Source: Lachnospiraceae bacterium (GTDB lineage Bacteria; Bacillota; Clostridia; Lachnospirales; Lachnospiraceae). From it: a stretch of DNA of 43,138 bases. The DNA is taken from contig JALFNQ010000223.1 of NCBI GenBank assembly GCA_022773965.1, forward strand, positions 1-43,138. Reading direction: 5' to 3'. How positions within the stretch are numbered: position 1 is the first letter of the stretch; each line of letters opens with the position of its first letter. Below the pieces are notes generated by a model that was not told where the DNA came from, searched no databases, and saw only the letters and a program-made list of their open reading frames with translations. The translations under genes and the position numbers were made by a program. Positions 7,339 to 16,459 of this stretch are shown piece after piece.

Positions 7339-9762
7339 ATGGCAAAATGGTCAAGAATGAAATTTACACCAAATCTTCCACTGGGGGAGAATGGAGCGCG
7401 TGTGACAGGGTGTGATGCGCATATTGAGCTCTCAAAGGCTGCTGCAAAAGAGGGAATGATCCTGTTGAAAAATGAGGATCAGACACTGCCGCTGAAAAAG
7501 GGAACAAAGGTAGCTCTTTTTGGAAAAGGCACCTTTGACTATGTGAAGGGCGGTGGCGGAAGCGGAGATGTAACAGTCAGATACATCCGAAGTCTCTACG
7601 ATGGTCTGAAACTGAAAAAGGATAAAATCACCATATTTGAAGAACTTTGTGACTACTATCGGGATGACATCAATAAACAGTATGCTGCCGGCAGAGTTCC
7701 GGGCATGACGCTGGAGCCGGATGTTCCAATGGAGCTGCTAAAGAAAGCGAAGGCATTTACAGATACAGCGATCATTTCTATTTGTCGTTTTTCAGGGGAG
7801 GGATGGGATCGCAAGAGTGTGATCGATCCGGATAATGTGGCGCTGTGGGATTTTGAGCGGGAGATGACAGAGGCTTCTGCGAAGATCTTTAAGGATGGCG
7901 ATTTTTGCCTGTCCGAAAAAGAAAAGGAAATGGTAAACATCGTAAAGGAAAACTTTGCCCATGTGATCGTGGTTTTAAATATCGGTGGAATGTTTGATAC
8001 CTCGTGGTTTGTGGATGATCCGAAGATCCAGTCTGCGCTTTTGGCACTGCAGGGCGGTATGGAGGGCGGTCTGGCTGCGGCGGAACTGTTGTTAGGTGAG
8101 GGTACGCCTTCCGGAAAGCTGACGGATACCTTTGCAAAAACACTGGATGACTATCCTTCTACATATAATTTCCATGAGTCAAGGGATCACGTGGACTATA
8201 CCGATGATATTTATGTTGGTTATCGTTATTTTGAAACGATTCCCGGCGCTGCGGAGAAGGTGAATTATCCCTTTGGCTATGGACTTTCCTATACGACCTT
8301 TGATGTGGAGACAATTTCTGCCGATGAGAAGGAAGGCCAGATCTGTGTAAAAGTAAAAGTGACAAACACCGGTGACTATTCCGGAAAAGAGGTTGTCCAG
8401 GTGTATGTATCAAAGCCCCAGGGCAAGCTTGGAAAGCCGGCAAAGGAGCTGGTGGCCTTTGGCAAGACAAGGGAGCTTCTGCAGGGAGAGACGCAGATCA
8501 TCAGCCTCAGCTGGAAGATCTCTGATATGGCATCTTATGATGACCTCGGAAAAGTGAAACAGTCTGCATATATATTAGAAAGAGGAAACTACGGATTTTA
8601 TGTGGGAACCAGTGTCCGTGATGTGAAAAAGCTGGAATATACATATGTGTTGGAGGAAGATGTCGTTGTAGAACAGCTCAGTGCAAAGCTGGTTCCGACA
8701 AGTCTGGAAAAACGAATGCTTTCTGATGGAAGCTTTGAAGCACTGCCCCAGTCAGAGCCCTTCGATACAGATGCCTCTGTACTGGAACCAATTGATAACC
8801 GCTTCAAGGAAGGAGTTGCGCCGCAGGTAAGAAGTATTCCCAGCTATCAGTTTTGCACCGGAATTCCGCGAAATGGCGAACATGATCTGATCGATGTTTA
8901 TGAGGGTAAGATTACTATGGATGAATTTGTAGCACAGCTTACCATAGACGAACTCATCCATTTGCTGGGCGGACAGCCGAACGTGGGTGTGGCAAATACC
9001 TTCGGTATCGGAAATCTTCCGGAATACGGTGTGCCCTCCGTAATGACTGCAGATGGACCGGCGGGTGTGCGCATCAACGAGGAGGTAGGCGTTTATACAA
9101 CGGCTTTCCCCTGTGCGACACTTCTGGCATGTACATGGAATCCGGAGATCGTGGAACAGGTTGGATGTGCAGGCGGTGAGGAATTAAAGGAAAACAATCT
9201 TGGCATCTGGCTGACGCCTGCCATCAATATACACAGAAGTCCGCTCTGTGGAAGAAACTTTGAATATTATTCAGAGGATCCGTTTTTGACAGGAATTCTG
9301 GCCGGTGCTATGGTTCGGGGAATCCAGTCCAATCATGTAGGAGCATGCGTGAAGCATTTTGCCTTCAATAATAAGGAAACAAACCGTAAAAACAGTGATT
9401 CCAGAGTATCGGAAAGAGCGGCAAGAGAGATCTATCTGAAGGCTTTTGAGATGATCATTAAAAATGAGAATCCCTGGTCTGTCATGTCATCCTACAATAT
9501 GGTCAATGGACACAGAACCTCTGAATGCAGAGAATTATTAAATGATATTCTCAGGGATGAGTGGGGATATGATGGCATGGTGACTACTGACTGGTGGACC
9601 TGCGGTGAGCATTATAAGGAAACAAAAGCTGGAAATGATTTAAAGATGGGCAATGGGTATCCGGAGCGTGTGAAGGAGGCCTTTGAGAAGGGCGCGATCA
9701 CGCGGGAAGAGATCGAGATCTGCGTGAAACGTATTCTTGGACTGATATTAAAAATTGATTAA
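7339..9762 (+). CDS. GH3 beta-glucosidase with reversed domain order
   Basis: An 807-residue cytoplasmic glycoside hydrolase of family 3, with no signal peptide or membrane segment. The domain order is inverted relative to most GH3 enzymes. The region normally found C-terminal comes first (from residue 34, AAKEGMILLKNEDQTLPL). A fibronectin-III-like domain follows around residues 334-420 (VKVTNTGDYSGKEVVQVYVS), and the catalytic TIM barrel is last (about 530-807). The barrel has VMTADGPAGVRI, GRNFEYYSEDP, CVKHFAFNN and the nucleophile D751 in YDGMVTTDWW. Such swapped enzymes are known from Butyrivibrio and Ruminococcus albus and act as beta-glucosidases or related beta-glycosidases. The start at 7339 is chosen over the in-frame ATG7303 because AGGAGG (7323-7328) sits 10 nt before it. 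Confidence 0.9.
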   Translation: MAKWSRMKFTPNLPLGENGARVTGCDAHIELSKAAAKEGMILLKNEDQTLPLKKGTKVALFGKGTFDYVKGGGGSGDVTVRYIRSLYDGLKLKKDKITIFEELCDYYRDDINKQYAAGRVPGMTLEPDVPMELLKKAKAFTDTAIISICRFSGEGWDRKSVIDPDNVALWDFEREMTEASAKIFKDGDFCLSEKEKEMVNIVKENFAHVIVVLNIGGMFDTSWFVDDPKIQSALLALQGGMEGGLAAAELLLGEGTPSGKLTDTFAKTLDDYPSTYNFHESRDHVDYTDDIYVGYRYFETIPGAAEKVNYPFGYGLSYTTFDVETISADEKEGQICVKVKVTNTGDYSGKEVVQVYVSKPQGKLGKPAKELVAFGKTRELLQGETQIISLSWKISDMASYDDLGKVKQSAYILERGNYGFYVGTSVRDVKKLEYTYVLEEDVVVEQLSAKLVPTSLEKRMLSDGSFEALPQSEPFDTDASVLEPIDNRFKEGVAPQVRSIPSYQFCTGIPRNGEHDLIDVYEGKITMDEFVAQLTIDELIHLLGGQPNVGVANTFGIGNLPEYGVPSVMTADGPAGVRINEEVGVYTTAFPCATLLACTWNPEIVEQVGCAGGEELKENNLGIWLTPAINIHRSPLCGRNFEYYSEDPFLTGILAGAMVRGIQSNHVGACVKHFAFNNKETNRKNSDSRVSERAAREIYLKAFEMIIKNENPWSVMSSYNMVNGHRTSECRELLNDILRDEWGYDGMVTTDWWTCGEHYKETKAGNDLKMGNGYPERVKEAFEKGAITREEIEICVKRILGLILKID

Positions 9763-9770
9763 ACTGGCAA

Positions 9771-9796
9771 GAGCACCCGTTACGGGTGCTCTTTTT
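9771..9796 (+). terminator. Rho-independent terminator after the GH3 gene
   Basis: An 8-bp perfect GC-rich stem gagcaccc / gggtgctc (9771-9778 and 9784-9791) with a gttac loop, followed by five T residues. Confidence 0.92.
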
Positions 9797-9898
9797 CAAT
9801 CGCGTTCCTTTTACGGTAGCAGATTTAACGAAAAAGAGGAAACATCAAAGGGAGTGATTGCCAGAATCATCAATAATTCAAAAAAATAAGATTAGGAG

Positions 9899-9927
9899 TT
9901 GACAAATCATGGCAGTAGCACTATACT
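9899..9927 (+). promoter_or_regulatory. Main promoter of the fab operon
   Basis: A consensus TTGACA (9899-9904), a 17-bp spacer and TATACT (9922-9927). Transcription should begin near 9934, inside the first FabT-type operator, leaving a leader of about 147 nt before acpP. The sequence between the GH3 terminator and this promoter (9797-9898) is AT-rich and holds nothing else that I recognise. Confidence 0.8.
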
Positions 9928-9934
9928 ACCAACT

Positions 9935-10013
9935 AGTTTGATAATCAAATGATTTGACAATCAAAATACTTGATGTTCAAAATTCTTACATATCAAATTA
10001 TTTGACAATCAAA
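9935..10013. promoter_or_regulatory. Cluster of FabT-type operators before acpP
   Basis: Four palindromic sites built from TTTGA and TCAAA half-sites: AGTTTGATAATCAAAT (9935-9950), ATTTGACAATCAAAAT (9952-9967), a weaker ACTTGATGTTCAAAAT (9968-9983) and ATTTGACAATCAAA (10000-10013), plus a half-site at 9992-9998. The first matches the published streptococcal FabT consensus (AGTTTGATTATCAAATT) nearly exactly and covers the predicted transcription start. A MarR/FabT-like gene lies at the end of the same operon, so end-product repression of fatty acid synthesis is likely. The last site also contains TTGACA (10002-10007), possibly the -35 of a second, weaker promoter. Confidence 0.8.
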
Positions 10014-10080
10014 CAATATGATATGGTAATAAAAACGGTGAGTTGTATGAGAACAAGAAAAAAGAAAGTGAGGACAAAAA

Positions 10081-10314
10081 ATGTTAGAGAAGTTACAGGA
10101 GATTATTGCAGAGCAGTTAGGAATTGAGGCAGAAGAGGTACAGGCAGAGTCAAATTTCAAGGATGACTTAAACGCAGATTCTTTGGATCTGTTTGAGATG
10201 ATCATGGCAATGGAGGAAGAGTTTGGTGTAGAGATTCCTTCTGATGATCTGGATGCAATTGCAACTGTTCAGGATGTGATGGATTATTTAAAGAATAAAG
10301 GTGTGGAAGACTAA
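10081..10314 (+). CDS. acpP: Acyl carrier protein
   Basis: A 77-residue acidic protein with the phosphopantetheine attachment motif DSL; the modified serine is S34 in NADSLDLFEM. It carries the growing acyl chain for all enzymes encoded downstream. Length and the four-helix pattern, including EEEFGVEIPSDDLD, are typical. It is the first gene of the fab operon, about 147 nt after the predicted transcription start, with a GTGAGG ribosome binding site. The next gene starts 1 nt after its stop, so translation is probably coupled. Confidence 0.96.
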   Translation: MLEKLQEIIAEQLGIEAEEVQAESNFKDDLNADSLDLFEMIMAMEEEFGVEIPSDDLDAIATVQDVMDYLKNKGVED

Positions 10315-10315
10315 G

Positions 10316-11245
10316 ATGGCAGAGTTGATTAATCAAATGCTGGGTATCCGCTATCCGATCATTCAGGGCGGTATGGCGTGGGTCGCTACCTGGGAGCTGG
10401 CCAGTGCAGTATCCAATGCCGGTGGACTTGGAATCATCGGAGTGGGCGGTGCAGATGTAAACTGGGTCGCAGAGCAGATCCGGCAGATGAAGGAACATAC
10501 AGACAAGCCTTTTGGCGTGAATCTGATGCTGATGAATCCGCAGGCAGATGAGATCGCGGAGTTGCTGGTGAAAGAGCAGATACCGGTGATCACTACCGGA
10601 GCAGGAAATCCTGCAAAGTATATGGAGAGCTGGAAGTCTGTCGGTGCAAAGGTGATTCCGGTCATCGCAAGCGTCGCTCTGGCACGTCTGATGGAGCGCG
10701 CAGGTGCAGATGCAGTCGTTGCAGAGGGAACAGAATCCGGCGGACATATCGGTTCCGCAACAACGATGACACTGGTGCCGCAGGTGGTTGATGCGGTGAA
10801 TATTCCGGTGATCGCGGCAGGTGGTATCGCAGATGCAAGAGGATTTGCAGCGGCATTGATGCTTGGTGCCAGCGGTGTACAAATGGGAACACGTTTTGTG
10901 GCAGCCAAAGAGTCTATCGTACATGATAATTATAAAGAGAAGCTCATCAAGGCAAAGGATATTGATTCCGAGGTGACAGGACGCAGTACCGGTCATCCGA
11001 TCCGTGTGCTGAGAAACAAGATGACACGTGAGTATCTGCGCATGGAAAAAGAGGGAGCAAGCCTGGAAGAATTGGAGAAGATGACACTCGGTGCGCTGCG
11101 AAAAGCGGTTGTCGAGGGTGATGTCGCAACAGGAAGTGTGATGGCTGGTCAGATCGCAGGGCTTGTAAAGAGTGAAGACAGCTGTGCTGAGATCATTGAA
11201 GAGATTATGTCAGGTGCAGAAAAATTATTAAACAGAACTTTTTAA
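10316..11245 (+). CDS. fabK: Enoyl-ACP reductase II (FMN-dependent)
   Basis: A 309-residue FMN enzyme of the FabK / nitronate monooxygenase fold that reduces trans-2-enoyl-ACP in each elongation cycle. It shows the opening RYPIIQGGMAWVATWELASAVSNAGGLGIIG pattern, a VNLMLMNP strand, the catalytic and FMN region VAEGTESGGHIG, and the phosphate-binding VIAAGGIAD ... GASGVQMGTRF. Its operon position between acpP and fabD, as in streptococci, supports FabK over other nitronate monooxygenases. No fabI or fabL is seen in the window. The start ATG10316 is preferred over GTG10301, which would overlap acpP. Confidence 0.94.
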   Translation: MAELINQMLGIRYPIIQGGMAWVATWELASAVSNAGGLGIIGVGGADVNWVAEQIRQMKEHTDKPFGVNLMLMNPQADEIAELLVKEQIPVITTGAGNPAKYMESWKSVGAKVIPVIASVALARLMERAGADAVVAEGTESGGHIGSATTMTLVPQVVDAVNIPVIAAGGIADARGFAAALMLGASGVQMGTRFVAAKESIVHDNYKEKLIKAKDIDSEVTGRSTGHPIRVLRNKMTREYLRMEKEGASLEELEKMTLGALRKAVVEGDVATGSVMAGQIAGLVKSEDSCAEIIEEIMSGAEKLLNRTF

Positions 11246-11335
11246 TAGGAAGTTGTAAGCAGACAGACAACTTGAATTCAGATGTTATTTCACAGATTGT
11301 ATTCGGGTTATCGTGTATAGGAGTATGGAGTGCAT

Positions 11336-12247
11336 ATGAGCAAGAAAGTATTTATGTTCCCCGGACAGGGATCACAGTATATTGGAATGGGAAAGGACTT
11401 TTATGAAGCTTTTCCGGCAGCAAAGGAAGTCTTTGAGCTGGCAAGTGAGGCGTCAAAGCTGGATGTTCCAAAGCTTTGCTTTGAGGAAGAAGACAAGATC
11501 AATCAGACAGAGTACACACAGATCGCTATGCTGACTACAGAGGCAGCTATTTTAAAGGTGCTGCAGAATGAGGGTGTCAGCGCAGATGCAGCAGCAGGCT
11601 TAAGTCTTGGTGAATACGCAGCCATTCTTGCGGCTGAGGTCATGGAGCCCGGGGATGTATTTTCGCTGATCCGCAAGCGTGGCGTGTATATGCAGAATGC
11701 AGTTCCCACAGGCGGTGCGATGGCAGCTGTGCTGGGTCTGGATGCGGCAGTGATCGAAAAGGTGTGTGAGGAGACGATCGGAGAGGTATTTGTCGCTAAT
11801 TATAATTGTCCCGGACAGATCGTGATCACCGGAGAACAGGGTGCTGTAGACCGTGCTTCAGAGAGCTTGAAGGAGGCAGGGGCAAAGCGTGTGGTACCTT
11901 TAAAGGTCAGCGGTCCCTTCCATTCTCCTCTGCTTCAGGAGGCAGGACAAAAGCTTGCCGTAGCGCTGGAAAAGGTAACGATCCGTGAGCCGAAGATCGG
12001 TTATTTGTCCAATGTGACAGCCGATTATGTGACAGATCCGGAGAGGATCCGTTCGTTATTGCCGTTGCAGGTATGTCATTCTGTATGCTGGCAGCAGACC
12101 ATAGAGCGTCTGATCGCTGACGGCTTTGATGAGTTTGTGGAGATCGGACCGGGAAAGACATTGAGCGGATTTATGCGCAAGATCAACCGTGAGGTAAAAT
12201 GTTCAAATATTGATAAGCTGGAGGATCTGAAGAAGTATGTTGGATAA
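11336..12247 (+). CDS. fabD: Malonyl-CoA:ACP transacylase
   Basis: A 303-residue transacylase that loads malonyl groups from malonyl-CoA onto ACP. It has the FPGQGSQ oxyanion motif at the N-terminus, the nucleophile serine in [10 protein letters not shown], an arginine in [10 protein letters not shown], and the catalytic histidine in [18 protein letters not shown] near the C-terminus is also typical. ATG11336 is chosen because GGAG (11326-11329) gives proper spacing; GTG11330 immediately after that motif is unlikely. The last 11 nt overlap the start of fabG. Confidence 0.96.
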   Translation: MSKKVFMFPGQGSQYIGMGKDFYEAFPAAKEVFELASEASKLDVPKLCFEEEDKINQTEYTQIAMLTTEAAILKVLQNEGVSADAAAGLSLGEYAAILAAEVMEPGDVFSLIRKRGVYMQNAVPTGGAMAAVLGLDAAVIEKVCEETIGEVFVANYNCPGQIVITGEQGAVDRASESLKEAGAKRVVPLKVSGPFHSPLLQEAGQKLAVALEKVTIREPKIGYLSNVTADYVTDPERIRSLLPLQVCHSVCWQQTIERLIADGFDEFVEIGPGKTLSGFMRKINREVKCSNIDKLEDLKKYVG

Positions 12248-12983
12248 GAAGGTAGCACTTGTGACAGGTGCCTCCAGAGGCATCGGAGCGGCAATCGCAA
12301 AGAAGCTGGCGGCAGATGGCGCGTTTGTCATTGTGAATTATAACGGCTCGAAGGAGCGTGCCGAGGGTGTCGTCGGTGAGATTGCAGCGGCAGGCGGCGA
12401 AGCTGTGGCAATGCAGTGTGATGTCAGTGATTTTGAGGCGTGTGGTACCTTTATCACAGAGCTGGTAAAGACCTATGGACGTCTGGATATTCTTGTAAAC
12501 AATGCAGGGATCACAAAGGATGGATTGCTTATGAAGATGAGTGAGGCAGATTTTGATTCTGTGATCAATACGAATCTGAAGGGCGCTTTCAACACGATCC
12601 GTCATTCCAGCAGACAGTTCTTAAAGCAGCGCAGCGGACGGATCATCAATATTTCTTCTGTTTCCGGGCTGCTGGGAAATGCAGGACAGGCAAATTATGC
12701 GGCCAGCAAGGCAGGTGTGATCGGTCTGACAAGAAGTGTGGCAAGAGAGCTGGCTTCCAGACAGATCACAGTCAATGCAGTTGCGCCGGGATTTGTCGGA
12801 ACAGAGATGATCGAGGCGATGACGGACAGCGCGAAGGAGGCCATGACAGGCATGATTCCATTCGGACGTATCGGAGAGCCGGAGGAGATCGCAGAGACAG
12901 TGGCATTTCTGGCTTCAGAGGGTGCACGTTATATCACCGGTCAGGTGATCGCTGTGGATGGCGGCATGAGCATTGGCTGCTAA
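12237..12983 (+). CDS. fabG: 3-oxoacyl-ACP reductase
   Basis: A 248-residue short-chain dehydrogenase that reduces 3-ketoacyl-ACP with NADPH. The nucleotide motif is [13 protein letters not shown]. The structural NNAG is in [16 protein letters not shown], a phrase diagnostic for FabG. The catalytic Ser-Tyr-Lys set is seen in NISSVSG and NYAASKAG. The gene starts inside fabD (11-nt overlap), which suggests coupled translation. After its stop comes a 75-nt spacer before fabF that includes an AAGGAGG-like run and a small hairpin (cccac-gaag-tggg). Confidence 0.97.
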   Translation: MLDKKVALVTGASRGIGAAIAKKLAADGAFVIVNYNGSKERAEGVVGEIAAAGGEAVAMQCDVSDFEACGTFITELVKTYGRLDILVNNAGITKDGLLMKMSEADFDSVINTNLKGAFNTIRHSSRQFLKQRSGRIINISSVSGLLGNAGQANYAASKAGVIGLTRSVARELASRQITVNAVAPGFVGTEMIEAMTDSAKEAMTGMIPFGRIGEPEEIAETVAFLASEGARYITGQVIAVDGGMSIGC

Positions 12984-13058
12984 AGGAGGGGCCCACGAAG
13001 TGGGAGGATTCCTTAAGCCGGTGGTGGTTGAGAGAATATGATTCAGAGAGGATATGTA

Positions 13059-14291
13059 ATGAGACGAGTTGTAGTGACCGGTATGGGAGCCATTACTCCC
13101 ATCGGATTAAATGTAGATAGTTTTTGGAATGCAATTAAAAATAAAGAGATTGGTTTTGCACCAATCACCCATTTTGACGCCAGCGGGTACAAGAGCCATA
13201 TCGCCGCAGAGGTCAAGGGCTTTGTTGGAAAAGAGTATATGGATTTTAAGGCGGCAAAGCGCATGGAGCTGTTTTCACAGTATGCAGTGGCTGCTTCAAA
13301 GGAAGCGTTAGAGGACAGCGGACTGGATATGGAAAAAGAAGATCCTTATATGGTAGGAACTGCGATCGGAAGCGGTATCGGAAGTCTTCAGGCGATGGAG
13401 CGCGAGCACAAAAAGCTGTTGGAAAAAGGACCCGCAAGAGTAAATCCCTTACTTGTACCGATGATGATCTGTAATATGGCAGCCGGAAATGTGGCGATCC
13501 AGTTCGGATTAAAGGGAAAAAGTATTAACGTTGTGACTGCGTGTGCCACCGGAACAAACAGTATTGGAGAGGCATTCCGCACGATCCAGTACGGTGATGC
13601 AGATGTGATGCTGGCAGGTGGAACAGAGGGTAGCGTGACTCCCATCGGTATTGCAGGATTTAACGCGCTGACTGCACTTTCTGAGGTGGATGATCCGACA
13701 AAGTGTTCGCTGCCTTTTGACAAGAACCGCAGTGGTTTTGTCATGGGTGAGGGTGCCGGTGTGCTCGTTTTAGAGGAGCTGGAGCATGCAAAAGCCCGGG
13801 GCGCACATATTTACACAGAGCTGGTGGGCTATGGATGCTCTTCCGACGCATATCATATTACTTCTCCTGCAGAGGATGGTGCCGGTGCTGCACGCGCGAT
13901 GGAAAATGCGCTGAAGGATGCCAAGGTTGCTCCGGAGGATGTCACATATATCAACGCACACGGAACTGCCACACATCACAATGATCTGTTTGAGACCCGT
14001 GCCATCAAGCTGGTATTCGGTGAGCATGCAAAGGATATGAAGATCAACTCTACAAAGTCTATGATCGGACATCTGCTGGGTGCAGCCGGTGCGGTTGAGG
14101 CCATTGCCTGCGTCAAGCAGATCGAAGAAGGCTATATCCATGCAACAGTGGGCTATGAGACCCCGGATGAGGAGTTGGATCTGAACTACTGTAAGCAGGA
14201 TTACACAGAGGAAGTTCCCTATGCGCTGAGCAATTCACTGGGCTTTGGCGGACACAATGGAAGTCTGCTGTTCAAGAGATGGGAGGCGTAG
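13059..14291 (+). CDS. fabF: 3-oxoacyl-ACP synthase II
   Basis: A 410-residue condensing enzyme that elongates acyl-ACP with malonyl-ACP. It begins MRRVVVTGMGAITPIG, as FabF proteins do. It has the active cysteine in VVTACATGTNSIGEA, the two histidines in INAHGTATHHND and KSMIGHLLGAAGA, and the C-terminal NSLGFGGHNGSLLF. Start ATG13059 is preferred over in-frame ATG13038 because AGAGGA lies at good distance and because of homologue N-termini. In related operons accB follows directly; here fabZ starts 3 nt after the stop. Confidence 0.96.
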   Translation: MRRVVVTGMGAITPIGLNVDSFWNAIKNKEIGFAPITHFDASGYKSHIAAEVKGFVGKEYMDFKAAKRMELFSQYAVAASKEALEDSGLDMEKEDPYMVGTAIGSGIGSLQAMEREHKKLLEKGPARVNPLLVPMMICNMAAGNVAIQFGLKGKSINVVTACATGTNSIGEAFRTIQYGDADVMLAGGTEGSVTPIGIAGFNALTALSEVDDPTKCSLPFDKNRSGFVMGEGAGVLVLEELEHAKARGAHIYTELVGYGCSSDAYHITSPAEDGAGAARAMENALKDAKVAPEDVTYINAHGTATHHNDLFETRAIKLVFGEHAKDMKINSTKSMIGHLLGAAGAVEAIACVKQIEEGYIHATVGYETPDEELDLNYCKQDYTEEVPYALSNSLGFGGHNGSLLFKRWEA

Positions 14292-14294
14292 GCG

Positions 14295-14723
14295 ATGTCG
14301 TTACTTTCCACAAAGGAGATCATGGAGATCATTCCCCACAGACAGCCGATGCTCTTGATCGACACCGTAGAAGAAATGGAAGTCGGCGTGCGTGCGGTGG
14401 CAAAAAAGTGTGTGAGCTTTAATGAGCCGTACTTTGCGGGACATTTTCCGGGAGAACCGGTCATGCCCGGCGTGCTGATCGTGGAGGCTCTGGCGCAGAC
14501 CGGAGCGGTAGCGATTCTTTCCAAGGAAGAAAACAAAGGAAAAACCGCATATTTTGCCGGAATCAACAGTGCAAAATTCAAGAAGAAAGTACTTCCCGGA
14601 GATGTGCTGACCTTAGAGACCGAGATCATCAAGGAAAAAGGACCCATCGGTGTGGGCAGCGCGAAGGCGTATGTGGATGGAAAATTAGTTTGTCAGGCAG
14701 AGCTTACCTTTGCCATTGGATAA
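14295..14723 (+). CDS. fabZ: 3-hydroxyacyl-ACP dehydratase
   Basis: A 142-residue hot-dog-fold dehydratase that makes trans-2-enoyl-ACP. The signature [14 protein letters not shown] and the catalytic histidine and downstream acidic residue in [22 protein letters not shown] are intact. The GGGAGG ribosome binding site lies in the end of fabF. With FabK in the operon, this FabZ probably serves both saturated synthesis and all dehydration steps. No FabM or FabN candidate for unsaturated fatty acids is present in the window. Confidence 0.96.
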   Translation: MSLLSTKEIMEIIPHRQPMLLIDTVEEMEVGVRAVAKKCVSFNEPYFAGHFPGEPVMPGVLIVEALAQTGAVAILSKEENKGKTAYFAGINSAKFKKKVLPGDVLTLETEIIKEKGPIGVGSAKAYVDGKLVCQAELTFAIG

Positions 14724-14738
14724 TCGAGAGGTGAAAGA

Positions 14739-16439
14739 ATGGCAGCGTTATTAAAAAAGAAGAAAAAAGATATCGTTTTGAGCGAACAGTCACAGGAAGA
14801 TATGATCACTTGTCCCAGCTGTGGTGAGGATGTTGTCAAATCGGTTGTTATCAAAAAGAAATATATTTGTCCGAAATGTAATTACTATTTCCGTGTACGT
14901 ACGAAAAACCGTATTCGCATGGTAGTTGATGAGGATACCTTTACACCCTGGTGCACCGAGCTGGATACGGAGGAGATCGGCAATCCTTTGAATTTCCCTG
15001 AATATGAGGACAAGGTTCGTGCAACCCGTGAAAAGACAGGACTTCCTGAGGGAGTCACCGTGGGAAAAGGAAAGATCTACGGAATGGATGCAGTGATCGG
15101 TGTCTGTGATGCCCGTTTTATGATGGGAAGTATGGGCCATGTGGTCGGAGAAAAGATTGCAGAGGCAGTGGAGCGAGCAACAGCAGAAAAGCTCCCGGTG
15201 ATCCTGTTCTGTTGTTCCGGCGGAGCACGTATGCAGGAGGGCATTATCTCGCTGATGCAGATGGCAAAAACTTCTGCGGCATTAAAGCGTCACTCCGAGG
15301 CGGGCGGTCTGTATATTTCTGTGTTGACGGATCCAACGACCGGTGGTATGACAGCCAGCTTCGCTATGCTGGGGGATATCATTCTGGCAGAGCCCGGAGC
15401 ACTGATCGGTTTTGCAGGACCGCGTGTCATTGAGCAGACGATCGGCCAGCGGCTGCCGGAGGGCTTCCAGCGGGCAGAATTCCAGCTGGAGCACGGTTTT
15501 GTGGACCGTATCGTAGAACGAAAGGATTTAAAGATCACGCTGTACCAGATTCTGAAATGCCATGCGAATGAAGGCTTTGCCAATTTTGATCCCATGCGGG
15601 AAAATGATATTTATGAGCCCACAGAGCTGATGCGCGAGCGTGCCAGCAGGGAGAAAGAAAAAAGTGCCTGGGAAAAGGTGCGTGAAGCAAGACAGATGGA
15701 ACGTTTGCAGACCAGGGATTATATCAGACAGGTATTTGATGACTTTATGGAAATGCATGGAGACCGTTATTTCAGGGATGATCCTGCTATCATTGGAGGC
15801 ATTGCATGGCTGGATGGTCAGCCGGTGACGGTGATCGGTATCCAGAAGGGCAGCTCCATGGAGGAGTGCGCATCCCGCAATTACGGTATGCCTTCTCCGG
15901 AAGGATACAGAAAGGCGATCCGTCTGATGAAGCAGGCGGAGAAGTTTGGCCGCCCTGTGATCACCTTTGTCAATACCTCCGGTGCTTATCCGGGTATGGA
16001 GGCAGAGGAAAACGGTCAGGGTGAGGCAATCGCGAGAAATCTCTATGAAATGAGCGGACTTCGTGTGCCGGTATTTACCTTTATGATCGGCGAAGGTGGC
16101 AGTGGCGGTGCACTTGCACTGGCAGTCAGCAATGAAGTATGGATGATGGAGCATGCGGTCTATTCCATTCTTTCACCGGAAGGCTTCGCATCGATCTTAT
16201 GGAAGGATGGCAAGCGTGCTGAGGAGGCTGCTTCTGTCATGAAGATTACAGCTCAGGATCTTTTGGAGCTGCATGTCATCGATGGTATCATTCCGGAATT
16301 TGGCGGTGCAGATGAAGCAGCGCTTGATTCGATTGCGCGGGCAATGAAGGAGCAGTTAAAGCGTTTCCTGAAGGAAAGCCGCAAGCTGAGTGGTGAAGAA
16401 CTGGCAGCCGCGCGTTACGAGAGATTCCGGAAGTTTTAA
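14739..16439 (+). CDS. accDA: Acetyl-CoA carboxylase carboxyltransferase, AccD-AccA fusion
   Basis: A 566-residue single-chain carboxyltransferase that makes malonyl-CoA from acetyl-CoA and carboxybiotin. Residues 1-280 are the beta subunit AccD, with a zinc ribbon (CPSCGED ... CPKCNYYF), [23 protein letters not shown] and [10 protein letters not shown]. Residues 320-566 are the alpha subunit AccA, with [47 protein letters not shown] and [12 protein letters not shown]. The join runs through a charged helical linker (about 280-325). In many bacteria these are two genes. The partners AccB (biotin carrier) and AccC (biotin carboxylase) are not in this operon. Confidence 0.95.
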   Translation: MAALLKKKKKDIVLSEQSQEDMITCPSCGEDVVKSVVIKKKYICPKCNYYFRVRTKNRIRMVVDEDTFTPWCTELDTEEIGNPLNFPEYEDKVRATREKTGLPEGVTVGKGKIYGMDAVIGVCDARFMMGSMGHVVGEKIAEAVERATAEKLPVILFCCSGGARMQEGIISLMQMAKTSAALKRHSEAGGLYISVLTDPTTGGMTASFAMLGDIILAEPGALIGFAGPRVIEQTIGQRLPEGFQRAEFQLEHGFVDRIVERKDLKITLYQILKCHANEGFANFDPMRENDIYEPTELMRERASREKEKSAWEKVREARQMERLQTRDYIRQVFDDFMEMHGDRYFRDDPAIIGGIAWLDGQPVTVIGIQKGSSMEECASRNYGMPSPEGYRKAIRLMKQAEKFGRPVITFVNTSGAYPGMEAEENGQGEAIARNLYEMSGLRVPVFTFMIGEGGSGGALALAVSNEVWMMEHAVYSILSPEGFASILWKDGKRAEEAASVMKITAQDLLELHVIDGIIPEFGGADEAALDSIARAMKEQLKRFLKESRKLSGEELAAARYERFRKF

Positions 16440-16459
16440 ATAAAAAATAGGAGTTTTTT

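Noticed and set aside
10047-10124. A short frame starting ATGAGAACAAG before acpP
   Set aside because: It overlaps acpP in another frame, has a weak ribosome binding site and no similarity; it is probably part of the leader.
10202-10996. A 264-codon minus-strand frame opposite fabK, rich in Cys and His
   Set aside because: Composition is typical of an antisense shadow of a GC-biased coding frame; fabK on the plus strand is certain.
15528-16154. A 208-codon minus-strand frame opposite accDA
   Set aside because: Shadow of a well-conserved plus-strand AccA domain, without start context.
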